DNA from: Thermoplasmata archaeon
GTDB lineage: Archaea; Thermoplasmatota; Thermoplasmata; Lutacidiplasmatales; UBA184
Length of the DNA: 64,000 nt
Reading direction: 5' to 3'
Assembly (NCBI GenBank): GCA_022750435.1
Contig: JAKIVS010000005.1
Span: 46,551-110,550 of the forward strand
A model generated the notes under the pieces. That model saw only the letters and a list, made by a program, of their open reading frames with translations. It was not told the DNA's origin and did no database searches. Position numbers and translations under genes: made by a program. Of this stretch, positions 17,949 through 26,407 are shown piece by piece; the stretch's first letter is position 1, and each line of letters opens with the position of its first letter.

Positions 17949-17959
17949 GTTCAAATAGG
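17949..17959 (+). promoter_or_regulatory. Candidate promoter of a non-coding RNA
   Basis: GTTCAAATAGG is a TATA-like element in the protein-gene-free stretch after the HxlR gene. A start point near 17980 would fall just before a long inverted repeat (see the ncRNA entry). Confidence 0.3.
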
Positions 17960-17979
17960 GCGAGAACGGACTTCTCCCT

Positions 17980-18095
17980 GCAACCACCCGGAAGGGTCCC
18001 CTTACATCCCCAAGGAGACGGCACCGCGTCTCGGGAGTGCGGGGGGCCCTTCCAACCCATCCCCCGGCTCGCCGGGCGACTTCCTTTCTTTTCCC
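17980..18095 (+). ncRNA. Candidate structured non-coding RNA
   Basis: No convincing protein is encoded here. GGAAGGG (17990-17996) pairs with CCCTTCC (18047-18053), and CCCC (17998-18001) with GGGG (18041-18044), enclosing a second hairpin GAGACG/CGTCTC (18015-18020/18027-18032). After it comes a short GC hairpin (18063-18076) and a pyrimidine tract with T-runs (18080-18095) that could end transcription. A TATA-like box lies 26 nt before the predicted start. It does not match tRNA, 5S, SRP or RNase P RNA as far as I can see. GC-rich DNA folds easily, so this is tentative. Confidence 0.3.
18063..18095 (+). terminator. Hairpin followed by T-rich tract
   Basis: CCCGG-CTCG-CCGGG is followed by a run of C and T including TTTCTTTT. 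It could terminate the candidate ncRNA. This is the clearest T-rich stretch in the 17879-18657 interval. Confidence 0.3.
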
Positions 18096-18657
18096 TCGGG
18101 CAAGTGTTCCCCTGCCAGTTCCCGATCCATCGAGTTCCAAATCCGGACTCTCTGTGGAGAAACGGTGAGGGGACCGTTCACCGTTCATCGACGTCGGAAG
18201 TGACCTGACACAGGGCCGCCTTCCCCGGTCGCACACCCCCGGGAACGGACCGCTCCCTGGTCGCCGCACCTCGGCCATCGCCGAACACGGCCACCTCGCT
18301 GTCCCAATCCCCTGACCTCCCCCGACTCCTCGAACGACGCGACGTGGTCGCCTCGGACAGGGGGTCGAACGACCGGACCCTCCGACGGGCCGGAGCGCGG
18401 GGACGCTCCGACCTCCGTCGCGCCCCGGGCCGATGCGCCGCCGGATTCGGACGGCGTAGAAGCCCCCAACGACGGACGAGGGTCCGCGATCTTCCCGGTG
18501 AATTCACCGGACCCGGACGACCCCGTCCTGCGGCCGCTCTCCCGGCCCGCAGGAGGACGGCGGGGTCGTTCGTCCCGACCGACCGGACGGGCCGAACGGC
18601 TCGTCTCCCGCGCCCCTCCGGTCGGTCGTCCGACGGCGGAGGGGAGGATGGTTTCGA
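18096..18657. other. Long non-coding interval upstream of the VirD4-like gene
   Basis: I see no supported gene in these 562 bases. Open frames exist on both strands but their composition is Arg/Pro/Ser-rich, as random GC-rich DNA gives. It holds a stem-loop with arms AACGGTGA and TCACCGTT (18161-18168 and 18178-18185) and a perfect 16-bp palindrome at 18495-18510. Its position in front of a DNA-transfer-type locus makes it a candidate regulatory or DNA-processing site. Confidence 0.4.
18495..18510. repeat. Perfect 16-bp palindrome
   Basis: CCGGTGAATTCACCGG equals its own reverse complement. It sits 148 bp upstream of the first gene of the VirD4-like transcription unit. Confidence 0.6.
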
Positions 18658-18975
18658 ATGTCGAACTCCCGTCGCGCCGCTCGGCGCTCCCCGGAACCCG
18701 TTCGCTCCGCCGTACCCGAACTCGCCTCTCCGGCCCAGCCGCTGGTGCGTCGACTCGGCCGCCTCCAGGTCCCGCTCTCGTTCACCCACCAACCGTGGGC
18801 GACGGCGTATCGGCTTCCCAGCGGACAGACCGTCTGGTGCCTCCGTCTCCGGCAGGACGGCCGAGTGGTCCGGACGGTCGTGTCCACCCGCGTTCTGCGG
18901 GGCTACGCCCGGCGCTCCGGCCTCTCGGTGCTCGCGGCCGCGATCGACCGAATCGTCGGGCCGGAGGAAGACTGA
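18658..18975 (+). CDS. Hypothetical protein, first gene before the VirD4-like ATPase
   Basis: This is a 105-residue basic protein that I do not recognise. The first 30 residues are Arg/Ser/Pro-rich; then comes a compact part with YRLPSGQTVWCLRLRQDGRV and a helical end. A GGAGG sequence lies about 9 nt before the ATG. Its TGA is followed directly by the ATG of the ATPase gene, so it is cotranscribed with it and may be a small DNA-binding or accessory factor. The function is inferred from position only. Confidence 0.6.
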   Translation: MSNSRRAARRSPEPVRSAVPELASPAQPLVRRLGRLQVPLSFTHQPWATAYRLPSGQTVWCLRLRQDGRVVRTVVSTRVLRGYARRSGLSVLAAAIDRIVGPEED

Positions 18976-21621
18976 ATGCCCCCGGCCCGCGACGCCGGAC
19001 CGGTCGTCTTCGACCCGCGGAGCGAGAGCTGGTCGTCGGAGTTCGTCCGCCGCCTCGCCTCGCTCGCCAGCGCCTCCCCCTTCGGCACCGGTTGGATGGT
19101 CGAACGGAGGACGGACCGACCCGGAGTCCTCGTCGTTCCGGGCGATCCGGTCGCCTACGAGGTCGTCGCGGCCGCCGCTTCCGGACTTCCCGCCCAACTG
19201 CGGCCCGCGCCGTGGGAGGCGCTCGGGCGTCCATCGGACCGGGACCGATTCGCGGTGGTGGCCCGCCGGGGCTGGGGGGTCGCCGGCCCGGAGGGGATCG
19301 AATCGCCGTCGCGGGGGCTATCCTCCGTGCCATCGGTCGTTCCCGAGCGCGGTTTCTCGATCGACGTGAACCCCGCCGCCGGCGCAGCGCAGGTCCACTG
19401 GTTCTCGACGGGACACGGTCGTCTGGCGGGTCGACTCCGGTATTGGGGCCACGACGAGGGCCGTACCGGAGCAGCAGGACCCTCCTCCCTGGCGGCGTCG
19501 GCGGTCGCCCGACTCCTCCGCGAGGGGATTCCCGTGGAGGTCCGCGAGTTGGCGAACACGTACCGGCGCCGGCGCGCCTGGAGCTCGGGAGGCCTCGGCG
19601 GATTCCGCGCCGGGCCGCTCGAGCGACTTCGGGCGGAGGTCGCCGCCGCGGTGGTGCTGGCGGTACCACGCCCGGTGATGGTCGACGACACCGCGCTCGG
19701 CCGTCACGTGGTGGTCGTGGGCGCTTCGGGTTCCGGCAAGAGCACCTGGATCGCGGGCGTCGTCGCCGAACGCATCGAGCGCGGCGCTCCCGTCGTCGCG
19801 TTCGACCTCCACGGCGACCTCGGACCGTCGGTGTCGGCGCGCCTGTCTCTCGCCGGACGGGGTCGGCTCGTCGCCATCGACGCCTCCGGGTCCCCGGAGG
19901 CCATCGCCGGCGTGCGTCTCCTGGGGGCCAGCGCGTCGAACGAGCGGGAACGCGAGGCGGGGCACCTCGTGGCGGCGCTCAAACGCCTGACGGGGGAGTC
20001 GGGGGACGTCTACTGGGGGTACCGGCTCGAGCGCACGTTCGATACCTTCGTGCGGCTCGTGCAGGAGGAGGGAGGGGGTCTGCGCGACCTCTACGAGCTC
20101 CTCGTCGACCCCCGCCGCCGGGACGCGGCGCGACTTTCGACCCGCCTCCCGGCCGTCGCCGCGTTTCTCGACGAACTTCCCGCGCTGCTCCGACGGAACG
20201 CCGAGTTCCTCGCGCCCTCGGCCGGGCGGGTCGCCAAGGTCGCCCTGTCGCCCTCGGTCCTCCGCCTCCTCGACCCGGCGGGTCCCGGCCTCCCGGTCGC
20301 CTCCCTCCTGCGTGCGGGTCGGTCGATCGTCTGGCGAGTCCCGTTCGCCGAGGTCGGTCCGGAAACGGCGACGTTCGCGGCGACCCTGCTCGCGAGCCAT
20401 GTGTTCCTCGGACTCGCGTCGCGGGGTCCGTCCCCGGACGGTCCGGGGGTCGTGATGGTGTTCGACGAGGCATCGGCGATCTCCCCCCGTCTCCTTGCGG
20501 AGATCCTCGCCGAGGGTCGAAAGTTCGGGGTCGGGGTCCTCCTCGCCACGCAGTACCCGGGTCGCCTGGCGCCGGAGGCACGCGCCGCTGCGGAGGGGGC
20601 GGCGGGGACCCACGTCGTGTTCCGAGTGCCCGCTCCCGTCGCGCGATTCACCGCCGAGTGGGCCGGCCTCGACCGGTCGACCGAGGCGATGCTCGAGGCC
20701 CTTCCGGATGGCGTGGCGCTCGTGGTCCGGTCCGGGGACGATGGAGGCCGTGGCACGATCGTCGTCCCGCGACCCGTCACCGAATCCACGGAGGCGTGGG
20801 AGGGTTGCGTCGTGGCCGCCACGCGGGAGTACGCCGAAGAGGCCGCCGCGGAATCGTCGGGACCGGCCGACGGGACCGAGGCGCTCTTGTTGGCTCTGGC
20901 GGGAGGGCCGGCGGCGGCGCCGGAGTGGGTCCTCCGGGCCTCAACGATGGCCGGTCCGGCCCTGGATCCCGCGGCCCTTGCCGCCACCATCGCCTCGGTC
21001 CTCGGTCGAGGATGGGCGGCGCCCGCCGAGGGGAAATACCACCTGACCGAGGCGGGCGCCCGGTACCTCGGGATTGGCGGGGCCACGGGAGCCAGCAGCG
21101 AAAGCGCCCAGCATCGCGCGCTCCTGTTCACGGCGTTTGCCATCTTCGCGAAGCGCGGGGTCCGTCTCGAGTTCGTGCGGCAGGGCCGGTACGACCGGCG
21201 CCTTCCGGACGGCGTAGTCCGGCAACTCCCCGGGTCGTCCGGCCCCGGGTCGCCGGCCGAGCTCGCCGGCCAGCTCGACCGCGCCCGGGCAGGTTGGGCG
21301 TGGAGGTTCTTCGACGGACGGGACGTCGATGTGGAGGCCGAGGTGAGCGGGGCGTTGCGCCCCGACCGGATTCGACGGAATCTCGAGAAGGCCCGTGCGC
21401 GCCGATGCTTCGCCTTGTTCCTCGTCGCGGACCCGGCGAGGGCGCGTCGCATCCGGGCGGTGTTGCGGACCGAGGGCGCCGGACGAAGCGAAGAGCAGGT
21501 CTGGACGCTGACGAAGGCGGGCGCGGCGCCCGCTCAGTCGGACGGGGCGGGGACCGGGGCCATCCGTCCGCCGGACCGCGGGTCCGGGGACCGGTGGTCG
21601 ATCTCCTCGGCGACCGCCTGA
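18976..21621 (+). CDS. VirD4/HerA-like DNA-transfer ATPase with nuclease-like C-terminal domain
   Basis: The 881-residue protein has a RecA-like motor. Walker A is GASGSGKST (residues 249-257), followed by VVAFDLHGDLG; Walker B is VVMVFDEASAI near 493-503, then the LLATQYPGRL motif. These are features of type IV coupling proteins and HerA/TraD ATPases. Residues 1-230 form a divergent N-terminal domain without membrane helices. The C-terminal part (about 700-850) shows PDG (D745), VEAEV (E787, E789) and K805 in NLEKA, reminiscent of a PD-(D/E)XK nuclease fold. It is encoded opposite the VirB4-type operon. Confidence 0.8.
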   Translation: MPPARDAGPVVFDPRSESWSSEFVRRLASLASASPFGTGWMVERRTDRPGVLVVPGDPVAYEVVAAAASGLPAQLRPAPWEALGRPSDRDRFAVVARRGWGVAGPEGIESPSRGLSSVPSVVPERGFSIDVNPAAGAAQVHWFSTGHGRLAGRLRYWGHDEGRTGAAGPSSLAASAVARLLREGIPVEVRELANTYRRRRAWSSGGLGGFRAGPLERLRAEVAAAVVLAVPRPVMVDDTALGRHVVVVGASGSGKSTWIAGVVAERIERGAPVVAFDLHGDLGPSVSARLSLAGRGRLVAIDASGSPEAIAGVRLLGASASNEREREAGHLVAALKRLTGESGDVYWGYRLERTFDTFVRLVQEEGGGLRDLYELLVDPRRRDAARLSTRLPAVAAFLDELPALLRRNAEFLAPSAGRVAKVALSPSVLRLLDPAGPGLPVASLLRAGRSIVWRVPFAEVGPETATFAATLLASHVFLGLASRGPSPDGPGVVMVFDEASAISPRLLAEILAEGRKFGVGVLLATQYPGRLAPEARAAAEGAAGTHVVFRVPAPVARFTAEWAGLDRSTEAMLEALPDGVALVVRSGDDGGRGTIVVPRPVTESTEAWEGCVVAATREYAEEAAAESSGPADGTEALLLALAGGPAAAPEWVLRASTMAGPALDPAALAATIASVLGRGWAAPAEGKYHLTEAGARYLGIGGATGASSESAQHRALLFTAFAIFAKRGVRLEFVRQGRYDRRLPDGVVRQLPGSSGPGSPAELAGQLDRARAGWAWRFFDGRDVDVEAEVSGALRPDRIRRNLEKARARRCFALFLVADPARARRIRAVLRTEGAGRSEEQVWTLTKAGAAPAQSDGAGTGAIRPPDRGSGDRWSISSATA

Positions 21622-22100
21622 CGGAGGTAGGCGAGGGCGGTGTCGTTGAGTCGATCCAGGTGGAGGAGGAGGTAGTGGAGGTAGATCCGTTCGGGCCGGT
21701 GGGACGGTCCCGGCGGGTGGACGGCGCGTCCAACCGAGCGGACCGGTTCGGAGGCGATCGTCGCGAGCGTCGCCGGGTGGTGCTCGGCGGCCGGTCCGTG
21801 CAACGAGCGTCCGGTCGCGCCGATGAGCGGTGGGTACACCCGACCCACGGGGTCGTCGGAGTCGAGGCCGGCGCGTGTCTCCGAGGTCGGAAGCTCGGGG
21901 CGTCCCTTCAGCGCGACGTACGGGTGCGTCGGGCGCGACGGGTCCTGGTAATCGGCGAGGGGTCGCCCGCCGACCTCCTCCACGATCGTGCGCAAGCTCC
22001 AACTGTCGCGCCGCCGGCCGGGTCCGTCCGGCGAGGGCCCCGGCTCTGTCGACACGCTCGCGACGAGGCCCGACCCTCCGTCATAAACGTGCGGTTCCAT
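21534..22100 (-). CDS. Hypothetical protein, last gene of the secretion-like operon
   Basis: This is a 188-residue protein of unknown family. The C-terminal third is helical (PERIYLHYLLLHLDRLNDTALAYLRQAVAEEI), and the N-terminal part is Pro/Gly-rich. It starts 20 bp inside the end of the VirB4 gene and ends 88 bp inside the convergent ATPase gene, so the two transcription units overlap at their 3' ends. No membrane segment or cysteine cluster is seen. Confidence 0.6.
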   Translation of the reverse strand: MEPHVYDGGSGLVASVSTEPGPSPDGPGRRRDSWSLRTIVEEVGGRPLADYQDPSRPTHPYVALKGRPELPTSETRAGLDSDDPVGRVYPPLIGATGRSLHGPAAEHHPATLATIASEPVRSVGRAVHPPGPSHRPERIYLHYLLLHLDRLNDTALAYLRQAVAEEIDHRSPDPRSGGRMAPVPAPSD

Positions 22101-23748
22101 CCGCGTCGTCCGACGGACTCGCGGTGCGCCGAAGCGCCCGCGTGAGGAGTTCGTACTCCGGCGTCGAGGCGACGACGGCGAGCGGGAGGTGGGACGGGCC
22201 GAACCGCAGGAGCCCCTCCGCGTAGCCGGCCTCCTTCGGCAACCGGCACTTCGGGAGCCACCCCGCCTCGCTGTCGGTCAGCGAGAAGAACCGGCGGGCC
22301 GCTTCCGAGACCTCTGGCAGGTGGAGGAGGAGCGTGGCCCGCAGGTTGCGGAGCAACGAGCGACCCCCCTCGGTACCGAGGAAGTCGTCCGGGTTCTGGC
22401 TGAGGAGGATCACCCCCGTCCGGTGGTGCCGGACGTGTCGGACGAGCCGGTCGAGGAATTCGGCGGTGGCAGGGTCCTTGGCGAGCAGGTGCGCCTCGTC
22501 CACGATCAGGAGCTTCGGGCCGTCGGTCTGGCGGATGCGCGCGTACAGCGCGTCCAAGACGACCGTCAGCTGGAACGCCCGGTGCTCGGGGGCGACGTCG
22601 TGTAACCCGAGGACGAGGGAGCCAGTCGGTGGTGGGGTCGCCACCGGGCGGTCCAGGTATCGGAGCGACCCGGCGACGAACACGTCGAGCAGGGCGGGAA
22701 GCCGCCCCGGATGGGATTCCGAGGCGATGAGGGCGGCGAGCCGCGCGAACGTGGGTCGCTCCGTCCCTTCGAGCAGTCGGACGACGGCCGCGTCGAGCGT
22801 CGCCGCCTCCTCGTCGGCGAGCGATGGGTAGAGGGCGCGCAGGGCCACGACCACGCGGGAGGCCCGCTCCCGTGGGTCCCCGCCGGCGGCCGGAACGTCC
22901 AGGGGGTGGAACCGGGCCGGGGCCGAGGGGCCGAGGCCGACGGCCGTCGCGCCGAGCGGCTCGGCCAGACCGTCGAACTCCCCGAGGGGGTCGAGGACGT
23001 ACACCTCGAGGCCCGGGGTCATCCAGCGCGTCCGGAGCGCGAGCAGCGCCGCGGCGAACGACTTTCCCGAGCCGGTCGCACCGAACACCCCCCAGGAGTA
23101 GCTCGCGTGCCGCCACCGGTCGAGGACGACCGGCGCCGCATCGTCGAGGAGAAGACCGATGAGGACGCCCCCCGGTTCGAGGACGGCCTCGTCCACGAAC
23201 GGGAAGAACGCCGCGACGGCATCGGTGGGGAGGGTGTGCCAGTACCCGGCCGGTCGCGACTCGCCCCCGTCGAGGGAGGGGGGAGCGGTGGCGGCGGCCG
23301 CCTGGTACCGCGGTATCCCTGGGACGAACCCGAGCGCCGAGAGCCGTCGCACCAGGTCGGTCCGATCCCGCTCCACGGCGCCGCGGTTCGGCGCCACGGC
23401 GTGCAGGGAAAGCCCGACGCGGAACAGCCGTTGCTCGTTCGAGGCGAGACGGCGCTCGAGGTCGTGGGCGCTCTCCGCCTCGAGTTCCAGCTCGGCGACC
23501 TCCTCCGACCCTCCCGCCTCGAGCTCGGTCTCCGCCACCGCCCGGGCGGACCGCACGGTGCCAATCGCCCGCTCGCGCGGGATCGGATGCCATTGCATCC
23601 GCAGCTCGAGCGAACGGCTCGTCGGCATGAGCCGGGAGAGGAAGCCGAACGGCACCTCCCGCGGAAGTTTTCGGACCAGCAGCGGGGCGTCGCACCGGCC
23701 CCCCCGGACGACGTGACCTTCCGCTTCGTGGGCGGGCGGGTCGCTCAT
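22081..23748 (-). CDS. VirB4-like secretion ATPase
   Basis: The 555-residue protein has Walker A GATGSGKS (residues 223-230), a VLDPLGEFDGL segment, Walker B LLIVDEAHLL (413-422) and an LLSQNPDDFL sensor motif, all typical of VirB4/TraC/TrbE and of archaeal CedB/TedB-type motors. The N-terminal 200 residues are the usual VirB4 membrane-interacting domain, with no transmembrane helix. It starts at ATG 23748, overlapping the preceding membrane-protein gene by 4 nt. It would energise pilus assembly or DNA movement. Confidence 0.87.
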   Translation of the reverse strand: MSDPPAHEAEGHVVRGGRCDAPLLVRKLPREVPFGFLSRLMPTSRSLELRMQWHPIPRERAIGTVRSARAVAETELEAGGSEEVAELELEAESAHDLERRLASNEQRLFRVGLSLHAVAPNRGAVERDRTDLVRRLSALGFVPGIPRYQAAAATAPPSLDGGESRPAGYWHTLPTDAVAAFFPFVDEAVLEPGGVLIGLLLDDAAPVVLDRWRHASYSWGVFGATGSGKSFAAALLALRTRWMTPGLEVYVLDPLGEFDGLAEPLGATAVGLGPSAPARFHPLDVPAAGGDPRERASRVVVALRALYPSLADEEAATLDAAVVRLLEGTERPTFARLAALIASESHPGRLPALLDVFVAGSLRYLDRPVATPPPTGSLVLGLHDVAPEHRAFQLTVVLDALYARIRQTDGPKLLIVDEAHLLAKDPATAEFLDRLVRHVRHHRTGVILLSQNPDDFLGTEGGRSLLRNLRATLLLHLPEVSEAARRFFSLTDSEAGWLPKCRLPKEAGYAEGLLRFGPSHLPLAVVASTPEYELLTRALRRTASPSDDADGTARL

Positions 23749-24098
23749 CCCCCCTCCTCCGGGAGCGGAGCGACGTGGCGCGCCTGCCAGGCGAGCACCG
23801 CGGCGGAGGCCCCGAGCACCGCACCCCGGACCACGGAGAACGGCGCCGGCGTGAGGAGGGCGAACGACCAGGCGGTCGCGGTGAACCCCACCGTCGGCCA
23901 CAGGCCGGGCGATCGGTGTCCCGAGACGCGGCCGTGTCGCGCCATCCACGCGACGGCGGCGAGCGCCGCCAGCGCCTCGGCGAGGCCCTCGAAATAGGGA
24001 ACGCCGAGCGACGCGAGACCTGCCAGCGCGCCGAACGCCCCCGCGACCGTGAGCGGGTCGACCCCGAGGGGCGATCGCAACGCGTCGAACGCCGTCAT
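23745..24098 (-). CDS. Small polytopic membrane protein of the secretion-like operon
   Basis: A 117-residue protein with about four hydrophobic helices (near residues 15-32, 38-52, 64-82 and 86-103). It is fused by 4-nt overlaps to the genes on both sides, so it must be made with the VirB3-like and VirB4 proteins. No family is recognised. By position it could be an additional VirB3-like or CedA1/CedA2-like channel part; that is inference. Confidence 0.65.
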   Translation of the reverse strand: MTAFDALRSPLGVDPLTVAGAFGALAGLASLGVPYFEGLAEALAALAAVAWMARHGRVSGHRSPGLWPTVGFTATAWSFALLTPAPFSVVRGAVLGASAAVLAWQARHVAPLPEEGG

Positions 24099-24868
24099 CG
24101 GCGACCCCCGACCGCCAGCCCGAGACGGCGGAGCTCCGACGCGAGCGCGCGTCCCTCGACCCGTTCGGTCTCCACGCCGAGGTGCCGGAGCGCCTCCTCG
24201 GTCGCCCCCGCCCGGACGTCGAGCCGGGCCGCCCCCGCCCGATCGGCGGGCTCCCAGAGGACGACGGCGACCCGCCGCGCGCGCCGGCGGCGCAGCAGGA
24301 GCCGGACCACCGATTCGTATCCGTCCCGGGCCGCCGCTTCCGCGGAGGCGGAGCCCGGATCGCGGCCCGGGAGGAACGGAGCCGGGGGGACCGGCTCCGT
24401 GTCCGCCACGACGTAGAGCCCGCCGTCGAGGCCGCCCAGCCATCGCCGCATCCCGTCGAACAGCGCGACCGCCTCGGGGGTCGGGAGGAAGGCGACGGGG
24501 ACCCCGCCGGTCCGGACGACGGCGGCGATCCGTCCCCCACCGACCCGCGCACTCCGTCCGGACGCGACGGTGGCGAGACTCCCGGCCGCACCGCCCCGAC
24601 GGACCCGGCGGCGCCACCGCCACGCGAGGTAGCCCGCGAACCGGTCGTCGTACGCCCGCCCCTCGCGGCGTTGGATCGCGAGGAGGAAGCCGAGCACGGC
24701 GAACGGGACGACGGCGACCGGGCCAGCGACCGGGACGGCGACGACGCCCACCGACGCGTACCCCGCGAACTTCAGCGCGTCGCGCGCGGAGGGGAACGGT
24801 CCGAGGTGGAGCTTCCGGTCGACCGGTCGGGGGAGCGAAACGGCGAGCGGGTCGGCGTCGGTCCGCAC
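24095..24868 (-). CDS. PrgI/VirB3-like membrane protein with soluble C-terminal domain
   Basis: The 257-residue protein begins with a PrgI-type pattern: LPRPVDRKLHLGPFPSARD, a helical hairpin in the membrane (about 33-66), then RREGRAYDDRFAGYLAWRWR. This resembles PrgI/VirB3 subunits that sit beside VirB4. Residues 100-257 form an additional soluble alpha/beta domain of unknown role. The start GTG 24868 lies 2 nt after the VirB6-like stop; no ATG fits better. Confidence 0.65.
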   Translation of the reverse strand: MRTDADPLAVSLPRPVDRKLHLGPFPSARDALKFAGYASVGVVAVPVAGPVAVVPFAVLGFLLAIQRREGRAYDDRFAGYLAWRWRRRVRRGGAAGSLATVASGRSARVGGGRIAAVVRTGGVPVAFLPTPEAVALFDGMRRWLGGLDGGLYVVADTEPVPPAPFLPGRDPGSASAEAAARDGYESVVRLLLRRRRARRVAVVLWEPADRAGAARLDVRAGATEEALRHLGVETERVEGRALASELRRLGLAVGGRR

Positions 24869-24870
24869 GA

Positions 24871-26007
24871 CTACCTCAGCTCCGAGAGCGGCTCGGGGTG
24901 GTCGCGGTCGAGGCCGCCGAACCGGCGGGAGGCGAGCGCGAGCCGGGCGTCCTTCACGTGGCGGAACATCGCCTCCGCCCCGCGACCGATTCCCTCCGCG
25001 GCCAGGAGCGGCGCGGTGAACGGCAGGGGGACGCGCGTGACCGACGAGGCGGCGCGCGCGGCCGTGGCGCCCCCTCCCCCGCCGGTCCGGCGGGCCGCCG
25101 TGACCGGTCGGGCCACCGACGCCAGGCCGACGGTGGCGACCGAGAGCCCCCGTTCGATCCCTCCCGTGAGCGCGCCGCCGGCGGAAGGGAAGCCGAGACG
25201 ACCGAGCTGCCCGCCGGCGAGGTTGATGAGCGACGGCGCCCCGAGGGCGATGGCGAGGTAGGCGACGAGGACCAACATCGACGGCGAGCCGACGGCGAGC
25301 TCGAGCGGTACGACGAGGACCACCGGGAGGAACGCGAGCTCGCCGAACAACATCCAGGAGCGGCGCGCGAGCGGCTCGAGGGCGGGAATCGGCCACAGGA
25401 GGCTGAACGCGGGAAGCAGGACGAGCAGCACGGCGAGCATCGCGTTCCGGGCCGCGACCGCCAAGGCGAGCAGGAGGACGAGGGAAAACAGCGCGAAGGA
25501 GAGGACGAACGCGAGGAGGCCGTTGTCCCAGGAGAACTTCAGCCCGCCGAATCCCGTGAGGTTCGCCCACGACTGCCAAGCGCCGCCGTCGAAGCCGGCG
25601 ACGACCGGATAGACCGCCCCCGCGAGCTCGAGGATCGCGCCGGCGACCGGGACGGTCACATTGGCGAGCACGACCGCCACGACCAGGCGCGGGAGGAGGG
25701 ATTCGAGCCGGACCCTCGTCGGCGAGGTGACGGCGCGGGCCAGATACACCGCCCCGAGCGCCAGGGCGACCAGTACGACCCCGGGATCGACGACGTTCGC
25801 GACCAGGTACGCCGAGAAATGGGCGGCCAGGGTGAGGAACGAGGGCGCGGCGCCGTTCGACGGGAAGATCGGTGGATACGCCGCGGCGGGGAGGAGCTCG
25901 GGGACGAGCAGGTTGTTGTACGTCGGCATCGTGACCGCCCACAGCGCGGTCGTCAGGACCGCGAACAGGGCGAACAGAAACGCCTGGACGACGTCGGAGA
26001 CCCCCAC
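24871..26007 (-). CDS. VirB6/CedA-like polytopic membrane protein
   Basis: The 378-residue protein has about seven to eight hydrophobic helices spread over residues 5-270, including LVVAVVLANVTVPVAGAIL and a long central stretch, followed by a charged Gly-rich cytoplasmic tail of about 100 residues. Its size, topology and position between a pilin-like and a VirB3/VirB4 pair fit VirB6/TrbL-type channel proteins, which are poorly conserved in sequence. It probably forms the inner-membrane DNA or protein channel. Confidence 0.65.
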   Translation of the reverse strand: MGVSDVVQAFLFALFAVLTTALWAVTMPTYNNLLVPELLPAAAYPPIFPSNGAAPSFLTLAAHFSAYLVANVVDPGVVLVALALGAVYLARAVTSPTRVRLESLLPRLVVAVVLANVTVPVAGAILELAGAVYPVVAGFDGGAWQSWANLTGFGGLKFSWDNGLLAFVLSFALFSLVLLLALAVAARNAMLAVLLVLLPAFSLLWPIPALEPLARRSWMLFGELAFLPVVLVVPLELAVGSPSMLVLVAYLAIALGAPSLINLAGGQLGRLGFPSAGGALTGGIERGLSVATVGLASVARPVTAARRTGGGGGATAARAASSVTRVPLPFTAPLLAAEGIGRGAEAMFRHVKDARLALASRRFGGLDRDHPEPLSELR

Positions 26008-26023
26008 GGCCGCCTCCGGGGTC

Positions 26024-26407
26024 TCAGCTACCGGTCAGCACCCAGCGGGCGAGTCCCCAGATGAGACCGCTCAGGGCGCCGGCGAACAGGAGCGTCCCGA
26101 CGAGCGCGTCGCGGGCCCGGTCCTTCGCCTGGACCTTCTTCGTCACGTCGTTGGAGAACCACGAAAGGGCGACCCTCGCCCAGACGATGGCGAGAAGGCC
26201 GCCGCCGGAAACGCCCAAGAGGACGACGATCCGGTCGACGACCGCCGAAAAGTTCGCCACCGCGGACCCATTGGTGAGAGCCCGGGGCTCGGACCCCGGG
26301 GAGGTTGTCGGCGACGCCGTCGCGCTCGGCAGCCCCATCGGCACGGCCGCGAGGAGGAGGAGCGCAAGCACTCCGATCGCCCGCACGTTCCGACCGAGGA
26401 CGCTCAC
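26024..26407 (-). CDS. VirB2/TedC-like pilin candidate
   Basis: A 127-residue protein starting at GTG 26407 (GTGA overlap with the preceding gene). It has a signal-peptide-like stretch (residues 8-31), a short polar Ser/Thr/Pro region, and two hydrophobic helices (57-82 and 101-123) joined by a basic loop with KKVQAKDRARD. A signal plus two helices with a positively charged loop is the architecture of VirB2/TrbC pilins. It is followed by the VirB6-like gene after 16 nt. Confidence 0.65.
   Translation of the reverse strand: MSVLGRNVRAIGVLALLLLAAVPMGLPSATASPTTSPGSEPRALTNGSAVANFSAVVDRIVVLLGVSGGGLLAIVWARVALSWFSNDVTKKVQAKDRARDALVGTLLFAGALSGLIWGLARWVLTGS

Noticed and set aside
18185..18469. 94-codon minus-strand frame in the large non-coding interval
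   Set aside because: Third-position GC is uneven, the sequence is Ser/Gly/Arg-rich, and there is no promoter or ribosome site; not convincing as a gene.
18498..22145. 1215-codon plus-strand open frame
   Set aside because: It is a shifted shadow of the VirD4-like gene, which has proper Walker motifs in its own frame; the shadow is Arg-rich and featureless.
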